Shown: piece after piece, positions 21,201 through 32,725 of the stretch
Layout of the letters: each line of letters opens with the position of its first letter
Numbering within the stretch: position 1 is the stretch's first letter
From: Blastocladiella emersonii ATCC 22665
Taxonomy: Eukaryota; Blastocladiomycota; Blastocladiomycetes; Blastocladiales; Blastocladiaceae
NCBI GenBank assembly: GCA_025594325.1
Contig: JANHCV010000001.1
Span: 3,658,001-3,722,000 of the forward strand
Length of the DNA: 64,000 nucleotides
Reading direction: 5' to 3'
Position numbers and translations under genes: made by a program
Notes under the pieces: generated by a model
Told to the model about the DNA's origin: nothing
Database searches by the model: none
Seen by the model: only the letters and a program-made list of their open reading frames with translations

Positions 21201-24200
21201 TGGCAGCGGTACCTGCGGTACATCGACGACCTGGTCAAGGAGGGCTTCACCAACATGATCCGCCTGTCGCTGCGGTACCTGCTCGACAACACGGACGCGG
21301 CGTACCTCAAGTCCAACGACATGCCGCCGCTGCTCGAGGCCAAGCTCGAGCTGCAGACGACGCACCTCGTGTTCACGCCGAGCATGGAGGACGAGGCCGA
21401 CAACTCGGTCCTCCACATCTCGCAGGACCTGCTCAACGGCATCTACAACATCTCGACCCTCATGGAACGTATCTACCAGGACCCGTCGATCCCCATGGCC
21501 CCGCGCAGCCGCACCGCGCTCGGCGGCGGTGGCGGTGCCGACGACGCGGACCCGCTGTCCGAGTCGGGTAACGGCGCCGGTCTCGGTGAGAGCTCGGCCT
21601 CGGCCACCTCGGCCGCCGCCGGCGGCGATGCCGCATCCGTGTCCGGCGACGCGCAGCCCGGTGACGCGGGCCACGGCGACGAGGGCGAGATGGGCGAGCT
21701 GTCCGCCGTGGACGGCGACGCGTACCAGGTCGACGAGAACCACTACCTCAGCGAGATGACGGCCAACGACGAGCTCTCGGACATGAAGGACGACGTGAGC
21801 TTCCGGGTGCGCAAGATTATGGAGGAGTGCATCGCGTACCGCGAGTCGTACGACCAGTTTTCGTACCTGTGGACCGAGAACCGCAACGAGTACATGGAGC
21901 GGTTCCTCAGCGAGCAGTCGGGCGACAAGAAGGACGGCGCGGCCGGCGGCGCTGACGAGGACGGCGCGCACGACTCGGAGGCCGACGCCGACGCCAAGGA
22001 CACGAGCCACGACTTCAAGGGCAGCGTGACGACCAACCCGCAGCAGCTCGAGAAGTTTGACTCGGAGATCAAGAAGTTCGAGGGCATCCACAAGAAGATC
22101 ATGGCCCTCGACCCCGACGTCGGGTTCTCCGGCTGGTTCAAGGTCGACGTGCGCCCGCTCAAGCAGGCGCTGAACCTCAACGTCAAGAAGTGGAGCTACA
22201 CGCTGACCAAGTACCTCCTCGACGACGCCGTCAACACGCTGAGCGACCTGTCCAAGTTCATCAAGTCGACGCAGGACGGGCTCGGCATCAAGATCGTCGA
22301 GGGCGACTACGAATCGCTCGTGCACGCCATGAACCTGCTGCACGCCGTCAAGCAGCGCACGCAGACGACCGACAACATGTTCGACCCGATGCGCAAGACG
22401 GTCAACATGCTCAAGCAGTTCGGCGTCGAGCTGCCCGACGAGTCGGTCAAGCTGCTCAACGACCTGCCCGAGAAGTGGTCCGACATGAAGAAGATGGCCA
22501 CGGCGGTCCGCGACCACGTCGCACCGCTGCAGTCGATCGAGGTCGACTCGCTGCAGAAGAAGTGCAACAAGTTCGAGATGAAGGTGCACGAGTTCCGCGA
22601 GGACTTCCGCAAGAAGGCGCCGTTCCGGTTCGAGGTCGGCCCGCTGCAGGCGTACCTGCTGCTCGATGCGGTCCACGGCGACGTGACCAACATGGAGCAG
22701 GAGCACGCGGCCATCAAGAAGTCGAGCGAGATCTTCGAGATCAACCTCCCGCACTTCAAGCAGCTCGGCGACTGCCGCCGCGACATCGGCATGCTCAAGC
22801 AGGTGTGGGACGTGGTCGGCCTCGTCACGTTCATGTTCGAGGAGTGGCGCACCACGCTGTGGACCGAGATCGACGTGGACGTCATGGACGGCAAGTGCCG
22901 CGACCTGGCCAAGGAGCTGCGCCGCATGGACAAGGAGATCAAGGGCTGGGACGTGTACTCGGGCCTCGACCAGATGGTCAAGGACATGATCACGTCGCTC
23001 CGCGCCGTCGGTGAGCTGCGCAGCAGCGCGATCCGCGACCGCCACTGGAAGCAGCTCATGAAGACCACGGGCGTGTCGTTTGTCCTGACCAACGACCTCA
23101 AGTTCCAGGACCTGCTGAGCCTCCAGCTCCACAAGTACGAGGACGACGTCAAGGCCATCGTCGACCGCGCCACCAAGGAGCTGTCCATGGAGAAGGTGCT
23201 CAACGAGCTGACCAAGACGTGGACGGCCATGGAGTTCAGCTACGAGATCCACGAGTCGACGGGCACGCCGCTGCTCAAGACGTCCGAGGAGCTCATCGAG
23301 ACGCTCGAGGACAACCAGGTCATGCTGCAGAACATGATGACGTCGAAATACGTCAGCTACTTCCTCGACCAGATCACCAAGTGGCAGAACACGCTCGGCA
23401 CGGTCGACTCGGTCACGTCGCTGTGGAACGAGGTGCAGACGACGTGGTCGCACCTCGAGTCTATCTTCATCGGCTCCGAGGATATCCGCGCGCAGCTGCC
23501 CGAGGACTCGAAGCGCTTCGACGAGATCGACAAGACGTACAAGACGCTCATGGCCGAGGCGTCCAAGACGCCCAAGGCCGTGGACGCGTGTACGCGCGAG
23601 GGCCTGTTCGAGCTGCTCGAAAAGCTGCAGGGCCAGCTGTCGCTGTGTGAGAAGTCGCTCGCCGAGTACCTCGAGACCAAGCGGCTCGCGTTCCCGCGCT
23701 TCTACTTCGTGTCGGGCTCGGACCTGCTCGACATCCTCGCCAAGGGCAACCGGCCGCAGGCCGTGGCCGTGCACCTGTCCAAGCTGTTCGACAACATGGC
23801 CCGGCTCGAGTTTGCGCAGGGCCCGAACGGCGAGGTGACCAAGACGGCCATCGGCATGTACTCCAAGGAGGACGAGTACGTCAAGTTCCCCGAGGTGTGC
23901 GAGTGCACGGGCCCCGTCGAGGTGTGGCTCAACCGCGTCGAGGCGACCATGAAGAACTCGCTGCGCACGCTGCTCTCGGACGCGGTCGTCACGTACGAGG
24001 AGAAGCCGCGTGAGCAGTGGATCTTCGACTACCCGGCGCAGGTGACGCTCGCCGGCACGCAGATCTGGTGGACGACCGAGGTCAACGTCGCGTTCGGCCG
24101 GCTCGAGGAGGGCTACGAGAACTCGATCAAGGACTACTACAAGAAGCAGTGCGCCCAGCTCACGGCCCTCATCACGCTCATCCAGGGCCAGCTGTCGTCG

Positions 24201-27200
24201 GCCGACCGCCAGATGATCATGGCCGTGTGCACCCTCGACGTGCACGCGCGAGACATCGTGGCCAAGCTGATCGGCGAGAAGGCCGAGAACGCGCAGTGCT
24301 TCAGTTGGCAGTCGCAGCTGCGCCTGCGGTGGGACGACATCGAGAACGACTGCTTCGCCAACATCTGCGACGCCAAGTTCCGCTACAACTACGAGTACCT
24401 CGGCAACACGCCGCGACTCGTCGTCACCTCGCTCACCGATCGCTGCTACATCACGCTCACGCAGTCGCTCCATCTCATCATGGGCGGCGCGCCCGCGGGC
24501 CCAGCTGGAACGGGCAAGACCGAGACGACCAAGGATCTCGGCAAGGCGCTCGGCATCATGGTCTACGTGTTCAACTGCTCGGACCAGATGGACTACAAGT
24601 CGGTCGGCAACATCTACAAGGGCCTCGCGCAGTCGGGCACCTGGGGCTGCTTCGACGAGTTCAACCGCATCGCCGTCGAGGTGCTGTCCGTGATCGCGAC
24701 CCAGGTCAAGTCGATCCAGGACGCGCTCAAAGCCAAGAAGAAGCGCTTCCTGTTCCAGGGCGAGGAGATCCGCATCCAGTCGACGGTCGGCATCTTCATC
24801 ACCATGAACCCCGGCTACGCTGGTCGTGCCGAGCTGCCCGACAACCTCAAGGCGCTGTTCCGCCCGTGCTCCATGGTCGTGCCCAACCTCGAGCTCATCA
24901 TGGAAATCATGCTCATGGCCGAGGGCTTCGTCGAGGCCGGCATCCTCGCGCGCAAGTTCAACACCATGTACAAGCTCAACCGCGAGCTGCTGTCGAAGCA
25001 GGACCACTACGATTGGGGTCTCCGCGCCATCAAGTCGGTCCTCGTCGTGGCCGGCTCGCTCAAGCGCGCCGAGCCGAACCTGCCCGAGGAGCACGTTCTC
25101 ATGCGCGCGCTCCGCGACTTCAACATCCCCAAGATCGTCACCGACGACGTGCAGGTGTTCATGGGTCTGATCAGCGATCTGTTCCCCAAGATCGAGGTTG
25201 CGCGCAAGCGCAGCGAGGTGTTCGAGTCCGAGATCCGCAAGGCCACGCTCGAGAACGGGTTGCAGGTCGAGGAGAACTTCATCCTCAAGGTCGTGCAGAC
25301 CGAGGAGCTGCTCGTCGTGCGTCACTGCGTGTTCCTGATCGGCAACGCGGCCACGGGCAAGTCGCAGATCTGGAAGACGCTCGCCCGCACGTACAACAAC
25401 ATGGGCCGCAAGTGCACGTTCGCCGACCTCGACCCCAAGGCCGTGACTACGGACGACCTGTTCGGGTTCATCAACCCGTCGACGCGCGAGTGGAAGGACG
25501 GGCTCTTCTCGTCGCTCATGCGCGACTTTGCCAACATGCCCGGCACCGACCCGAAGTGGATCGTCCTCGACGGCGATATCGATCCCGGATGGATTGAGTC
25601 GCTCAACACGGTCATGGACGACAACAAGGTGCTGACGCTCGCGTCCAACGAGCGCATTCCGCTCAAGCCGCACATGCGACTCATCTTCGAGATCGGAGAC
25701 CTCAAGTACGCGACGCCGGCCACGGTCTCGCGCGCCGGTATCCTGTACGTCAACCCGACGGATCTCGGGTGGTCGCCGTACGTGCAGTCGTGGCTCGAGA
25801 AGCGCGAGGACGCGGCCGAGAAGAGCACGCTCATGGTGCTGTTCGAGCGCTACGTCAACCCGTGCCTCGACGTGCTGCGCAGCGGCAAGTTCAAGATGGC
25901 CTCGGTCGAGGACTTCTCCATGGTCCAGACGCTGTGCAGCATCCTCGAGGCCCTGCTCACGCCGCAGAACACGCCCAAGGGGTGCGACAAGGAGTGGTTC
26001 GAGATCTACTTTGTGTTCGCCGCCGTGTGGTCGTTTGGCGGCGCGCTGTTCCTCGACCAGCTCATCGACTACCGCAACGAGTTCTCTAAGTGGTGGAACC
26101 AGGAGTTCAAGACGGTCAAGTTCCCGCCCAACGGGACCGTGTTCGACTACTACGTCGACGCCGAGACCAAGCGGTTCCTGCCGTGGACGGACCGCGTGCC
26201 CAAGTTCGAGTTCGACCCGGACGTGCCGCTGCAGAGCGTGCTCGTGCACACGCCCGAGACGACGCGCGTGCGGTACCTGCTCGACCTGCTCGCCGACAAC
26301 GGCAAGCCCGTGCTCCTCGTCGGCACGGCCGGGTGCGGCAAGACCGTGCTCATGCAGGACAAGCTCCTGAGCTACGGCGAGGACCGCATGATCGTGAACA
26401 TCCCGTTCAACTTCTACACGTCGGCGTGGTCGCTCCAGCCCGTGCTCGAGAAGCCGCTCGAGAAGAAGGCCGGTCGCAACTTTGGCCCGCCGGGCACCAA
26501 GAAGCTCATCTACTTTGTCGACGATCTCAACATGCCCGAGGTCGACAAGTACGGCACCGTATCGCCGCACTCGCTGCTGCGCCAGCACCTCGACTACCGC
26601 CACTGGTACGACCGCCAGAAGCTCACGCTCAAGGAGATCCACAACTGCCAGTACGTGGCGTGCATGAACCCGACGGCCGGCAACTTCACCATCACGTCGC
26701 GCCTGCAGCGGCACTTCTCCGTGTTCTCGGTCAACTTCCCCGGCGTCGACTCGCTCCAGTCCATCTACAACTCGATTCTGCAGGGCCACCTCGGCCACAT
26801 GTCGGTGGCCGTGCAGAAGGCCGGCGAGAAGCTCGTGGCGGCGTCGCTCGCGCTGCACAAGAAGGTGGCCTCGACGTTCCTGCCGACCGCGGTCAAGTTC
26901 CACTACATCTTCAACCTGCGCGACCTGTCGAACATCTTCCAGGGCGTGCTGTTCGCGCAAAAGGACGTGCTCAAGGAGCCCGTCGAGCTCGTGCGCCTGT
27001 GGATCCACGAGACGACGCGCGTGTACGGCGACAAGCTCATCGACGTGGTCGACAACCAGGCGCTGTCGGCCATGCAGCGCGAGTTCGCCAAGAAGAACTT
27101 TGAGGACCAGGACCAGAACGTCATTTTCGCCGAGCCGCTCATCTACACACATTTTGCCGGCGGCATCGGCGAGCCCAAGTACTGCGGCGCCAAGGACTGG

Positions 27201-30200
27201 CCCTCGCTCAAGAAGATTCTCGAGGAGGCGCTCGACCAGTACAACGAGGTGAACGCAGCCATGGACCTCGTGCTGTTCGAGGACGCCATCTTCCACATCT
27301 CGCGCATCAGCCGCATCCTCGAGTCGCCGCGCGGTAACGCGCTGCTCGTCGGTGTCGGTGGTTCGGGCAAGCAGTCGCTCGCGCGTCTCGCGTCGTCCAT
27401 GTCGTCGATGAGCGTGTTCCAGATAACGCTGCGCAAGGGCTACGGCATCGCCGATCTCAAGACGGATCTGTGCGGGTTGTACATCAAGACGGGCCAGAAG
27501 AAGCAGCAGATTATGTTCCTCGTCGCCGACTCGCAGGTGGCCGACGAGAAGTTCCTCGTCCTGATCAACGACCTGCTCGCGTCGGGCAACATCCCGCAGC
27601 TGTTCCCCGACGACGAGGTCGAGAACATCATCAACTCGATGCGCAACGAGGTCAAGGCGCTCGGTCTCGTGGACACGCGCGAGGCGTGCTGGGACCAGTT
27701 TATCAACAATGTCCGCCGCAACCTCAAGGTCGTGCTCTGCTTCTCGCCCGTCGGCAACACGCTGCGCTCGCGGTGCCGCAAGTTCCCGGCCATCGTCAAC
27801 TCGACGCAGATCGACTGGTTCCGCGAGTGGCCGCTCGAGGCGCTCGAGTCGGTGGCCACGCGCTTCATCGACAGCTGCGAGCTCGTGCCCAAGGAGCACA
27901 AGAAGTCGGTGACGCGGTTCATGGCGTTCGCGCACCAGATCGTCAACGACGTGAGCAAGAAGTACCTCATCAACGAGAAGCGGTACAACTACACGACGCC
28001 CAAGAGTTTCCTCGAGCTCATCAACCTGTACAAGGCCATGCTCGAGAAGAAGTCCAACGAGCTCATGCGGTCCATGGAGCGCCTCGAGAACGGCCTGACC
28101 AAGCTCGAGTCGACGGCCGCGCAGGTCGACGACCTCAAGGCCAAGCTGGCCACGCAGGAGGTCGAGCTCAAGGCTAAGAACGAGGAGGCCGAGCGGCTCA
28201 TCGAGCGCGTCGGCATCGACACCGAGAAGGTGAACAAGGAGAAGGGCATCGCCGACGCCGAGGAGCGCAAGGTCGCCGAGTTCACCAAGGAGGTCGAGGA
28301 GAAGCAGCGCCAGTGTCAAGAGGACCTGCGCGCTGCCGAACCTGCGCTCGCTGCCGCCGCCAACGCCCTCAACACGCTCAACAAGGCCAACTTGACCGAG
28401 CTCAAGTCGTTCGGTTCGCCGTCGGCCGAGGTCGTGGACACGGTGGCCGCCGTCATGGTCCTCATGTCGCCCGCCGGCAAGATCGCCAAGGACCGCAGCT
28501 GGAAGGCCGGCAAGAACATGATGGCCAAGGTCGACGCCTTCCTCGAGTCGCTCATCACCTTCAACAAGGAGAAGATTGACCAGTCGAACCTCGACGCGCT
28601 CGAGCCGTACCTCAAAAACGAGAACTTCAACGAGGAGTTCATGAAGTCCAAGTCGATTGCCGCCGCCGGTCTCTGCTCGTGGGTCGTGAACGTTGTCAGT
28701 TACTACCACGTGTACTGTGACGTCGAGCCCAAGCGCAAGGCCCTCGAGACGGCCACGGTCGAGCTCGCGGCCGCCCAGGCCAAGCTGGCCGACATCAAGG
28801 CCAAGATCGCCGAGCTCGACAGCAACCTGGCCACGCTCAAGGCGCAGTTCGAGAAGGCCACGGCCGACAAGCTCCGATGCGAGGAGGAGGCGCGCGCGAC
28901 GCAGGAGACGATCGTGCTCGCCAACCGTCTCGTCGGCGGTCTCGCGTCCGAGAAGGTCCGCTGGAGCGAGGCCGTCGCCCGGTTCCGCGAGCAGCAGAAG
29001 ACGCTCGCCGGTGATGTGCTGCTCGCATCGGCGTTCATCTCGTACGTCGGGTGCTTCAGCAAGCGGTACCGCACCGAGCTCATCGAGGAGAAGTGGATGC
29101 CGTACCTCAAGGACCCGACCACGGGCCTGCCCATGTCCGAGAACCTCGACCCGCTCGACATCCTCACCAACAGCGCCGAGATTGCGCGGTGGAACAACGA
29201 GGGCCTGCCGACGGATCGGGTCTCGCTCGAGAACGCGACCATGGTCACCAACTGCAAGCGCTGGCCGCTCATCATCGACCCGCAGCTGCAAGGCGTCAAG
29301 TGGATCAAGAGCCGGGAGGGCCCGAACCTCAAGATCGTGCGGCTCGGCCAGCGCGGCTACCTCGACATCATCGAGAAGGCCGTCTCGGCCGGCGACGCGT
29401 GCCTCATCGAGGATCTCGGCACGAGCATCGACGCTGTGCTCGACCACATCATCGGTCGCAACACAATCAAGAAGGGCAAGGCCATCAAGATCGGTGACCG
29501 CGAGATCGAGTACGACCCGAACTTCAAGCTCATCCTGCAGACGCGCCTGCCCAACCCGCACTACCCGCCCGAGATCCAGGCGCAAACGACGCTTGTCAAC
29601 TTCACGGTCACCATCTCGGGTCTCGAGGACCAGCTGCTCGCCGACGTCGTCAAGGCCGAGCGGCCCGACCTCGAGGAGACCAAGGCCGAGCTGACCAAGC
29701 AGCAGAACGAGTTCAAGATTAAGCTGACGGAACTCGAAGACGCGCTGCTCTCGCGCCTGTCGTCGGCGCAGGGCAACTTCCTCGGCGACTACGCGCTGGT
29801 CGAGAACCTCGAGACCACGAAGCGCACGGCGACCGAGATCGAGGTCAAGGTCGAGGAGGCCAAGAAGACGGAGAAGCGCATCAACGAGACGCGCGAGCTG
29901 TACCGCCCCGTGGCCGCGCGCTCGTCGCTGCTCTACTTCCTGCTCAACGACCTGTGGCAGATCCACCCCATGTACCAGTACTCGCTCAACGCGTACAAGG
30001 TGGTCTTCCAGCGCGCCATCCAGACGGCCGAGGCGTCCGAGGACATCAAGGAGCGCGTCATGGCCCTGATCGACAACATCACGCACCGGACGTACCTGTA
30101 CACGACGCGTGGTCTGTTCGAGCGCGACAAGCTCATCTTCGCGGCGCAGATGACGTTCCAGATCCTGCTCGGCCAGGGCGACATTGACCCGCAGGAGCTC

Positions 30201-32336
30201 GACTTCTTGCTCCGCGCGCCCAAGGTGTTCGGCGTCAACTCGCCCGCCGAGTGGCTCGCCACGTCGTCGTGGCAGACGATCAAGGCGCTGTCGAACCTCG
30301 AGCCGTTTCGCCTGCTGCCCAACGACATCGAGGGCAGTAGCAAGCGCTGGAAAAAGTACTGCGAGTCCGAGGCGCCCGAGAACGAGAACCTGCCCGCCGA
30401 GTGGAAGAGCAAGACGCCGATGCAGAAGCTGTGCATCCTGCGCGCGCTGCGGCCCGACCGCATGTCGTACGCGGTCCGCGGGTTCATCGGGCTCAAGATG
30501 GGCCCCAAGTACATCGACTCGTCGCGCATCCCGCTCACGCGCACGTACGAGGAGACGTCGAACATCACACCCGTCTTCTTCATCTTGTCGCCCGGTGTGG
30601 ACCCCGTCAAGGAAGTCGAGGCGGTCGGCCGCACGCAGGGCGTGGCCGAGGATCTCGGCAACTTCCACAACGTGTCGCTCGGCCAGGGCCAGGAGGTGAT
30701 CGCCGAGCAGAAGCTCGACATTGCGCACCACAACGGCGGCTGGGTCATGCTCCAGAACATCCACCTGGTCGCCAAGTGGCTGCCGCTGCTCGACAAGAAG
30801 CTCGAGGCGCTCATGCAGGACGCGCACCCGTCGTTCCGCGTGTTCCTCTCGGCCGAGCCGGCGGGCGACCCGGCGTACCACATCATCCCGACGTCGATTC
30901 TGCAGGCCTCGATCAAGATCACCAACGAGCCGCCGACGGGCATGAACGCCAACCTGCACCGCGCGCTCGACAACTTCAACCAGGAGACGCTCGAGCGGTG
31001 CTCCAAGGAGGCCGAGTTCAAGGGCATCCTGTTCGCGCTGTGCTACTTCCACGCTGTGGTCCTCGAGCGGCGCAAGTTCGGCACGCAGGGGTGGAACCGC
31101 TCGTACCCGTTCAGCACCGGCGACCTGACCATTTCCGTCGACGTGCTGTACAACTACCTCGAGGCGTGGTCCAAGGTGCCGTGGACCGACCTGCGGTACA
31201 TGTTCGGCGAGATCATGTACGGCGGCCACATCTCGGACGACTGGGACCGGCGCCTGTGCACGTCGTACCTCGAGGTGTACATTCGCGAGGACCTGTTCGA
31301 GGGCGGGTTCGAGCTCGCGCCCGGGTTCGCCGCGCCGCCCAGTCTCGACTACAAGGAGTACCACCGGTACATCGACGAGGTGCTGCCGCCCGAGTCGCCG
31401 TACCTGTACGGCCTGCACCCGAACGCGGAAATCGGCGTCCTGACCAAGATGGCCGAGAAGCTGTTCAAGACGCTGCTCGAGATGCAGCCGCAGGACGCGG
31501 CGGCGGGCATGGCGGTCAGCAAGGAGGAGAAGGTCAAGGCGACGGTCGACGAGATCATGGGCTCACTGCCCGACCCGTTCAACGTGCCCGAGCTCATGTC
31601 GCGCGTCGAGGAGCGGACGCCGTTCATCTCGGTGGCGCTGCAGGAGTGTGACCGCATGTCGATCCTCACCACCGAGATCCGCCGCTCGCTCAAGGAGCTC
31701 GACCTCGGTCTCAAGGGTGACCTGACCATCACCGAGGCCATGGAGGCGCTCATGAACGCCATCTTCTTCGGCTCGATTCCGGCGTCGTGGGAGAAGCTCG
31801 CGTACCCGTCGCTCAACCAGTTTGCGGCGTGGTACGCCGACCTGCTGCAGCGCATCAAGGAGCTCGAGCAGTGGGTCGCCGAGTTCCAGCTGCCCGCGGT
31901 GGTGTGGCTGCCCGGGCTGTTCAACCCGCAGTCGTTCCTCACGGCCATCATGCAGACGACGGCGCGCAAGAACGAGTGGCCGCTCGACCGCATGGTGCTC
32001 ACGGTCGAGGTGCTCAAGAAGCCCAAGGAGGAGTGCACGGCGCCGCCCCGCGAGGGTGCCTACATCCACGGGCTGTTCATGGAGGGCGCGCGGTGGGACA
32101 GCAACACGGGCTGCATCGCCGACTCGTTCCTCAAGGAGCTCACGCCCACGATGCCGGTCATCTTCGTCAAGGCGATCCCCGTCGACAAGCGCGAGACCAA
32201 GGGCATCTACGAGTGCCCCGTGTTCCGCACGCGCCAGCGCGGGCCGACCTACGTCTGGACCTTCAACCTCAAGACCAAGGAGGCGCCGGCCAAGTGGGCG
32301 CTGTGCGGCGTCGCCCTGCTGCTGTCGGCCGAGTAG
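18268..32336 (+). CDS. Axonemal dynein heavy chain, outer-arm beta class (DNAH9/11/17, ODA4 type)
   Basis: ATP-driven motor of the axonemal outer arm. Five exons are inferred: 18268-18419, 18494-18887, 18964-19297, 19362-20046 and 20108-32336, giving 4597 residues. The first four introns are 61-76 nt; the last exon is 12.2 kb. The N-terminus (DPRLEFF...LKVKSDKWKK) and the tail (GNVFVTNGLIKGKTMLPLP; NPGPSVEIEFWQ) match beta-type chains. Four intact P-loops are visible: AAA1 GPAGTGKT near residue 1986, AAA2 GNAATGKS near 2267, AAA3 GTAGCGKT near 2593 and AAA4 GVGGSGKQ near 2936. The stalk coiled coil and microtubule-binding domain lie at about 3160-3490 (FMKSKSIAAAGLCSWVV). The C-terminus is complete. 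Two Gly/Ala/Ser/Asp-rich insertions sit in the tail (nt 21490-21750 and 21915-22010). Confidence 0.96.
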
Positions 32337-32725
32337 GCCCTGCTCCATCAAGACTTGATTTGTTTGTTTGCATTTGCTTTCATGGTTATTTCGACATGTT
32401 CCATTACATATACACGTTCAGTAGCTTTCATCCTCGGACATGTAGTGAGGTGCACGGTGAAGCGCGGCTTTCTGCCAAGTCGAAAACAGCGTAGCGACGA
32501 GTCACATGGGCTGCCGTGACATCAAATCAACAGACGCGTCCACTGCCCGCTCGTTCCATCGTTCAGCCAGGTCCCTCGGCTGCGCCACAGTGTTCGCGGA
32601 GAAGCGGCAACGAATCTATCGCCAAACCCATCGCTCGCCGCAACGTATCTCGGAGCCGTCGGTTTCTCGCCCTGTCGTAACACGCACTCTCGGCGTACCG
32701 GCAGCAGCAACCCACACGAGCTATC
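32337..32725. other. Intergenic region, dynein 3' end / UTP20 promoter
   Basis: AT-richer just after the dynein stop, with a TACATATAC element at about 32405-32413 that resembles other 3'-end elements here. GACGCGTC lies at 32533-32540, about 190 nt upstream of the UTP20 ATG. No gene recognised. Confidence 0.45.
32533..32540. promoter_or_regulatory. GACGCGTC palindrome upstream of UTP20
   Basis: Exact copy of the recurrent intergenic palindrome. Confidence 0.35.

Noticed and set aside
24495-24520. Possible loss of ATPase function in the beta dynein
   Set aside because: The AAA1 P-loop GPAGTGKT and the other three P-loops are intact; the long frame has no break.
20358-31418. A minus-strand open frame of about 3686 codons opposite the dynein gene
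   Set aside because: It is the antisense mirror of a GC-rich reading frame with strong third-position GC, which removes stop codons. The translation is Arg/Val/Leu/Glu-rich with no domains, while the plus strand is an unmistakable dynein.
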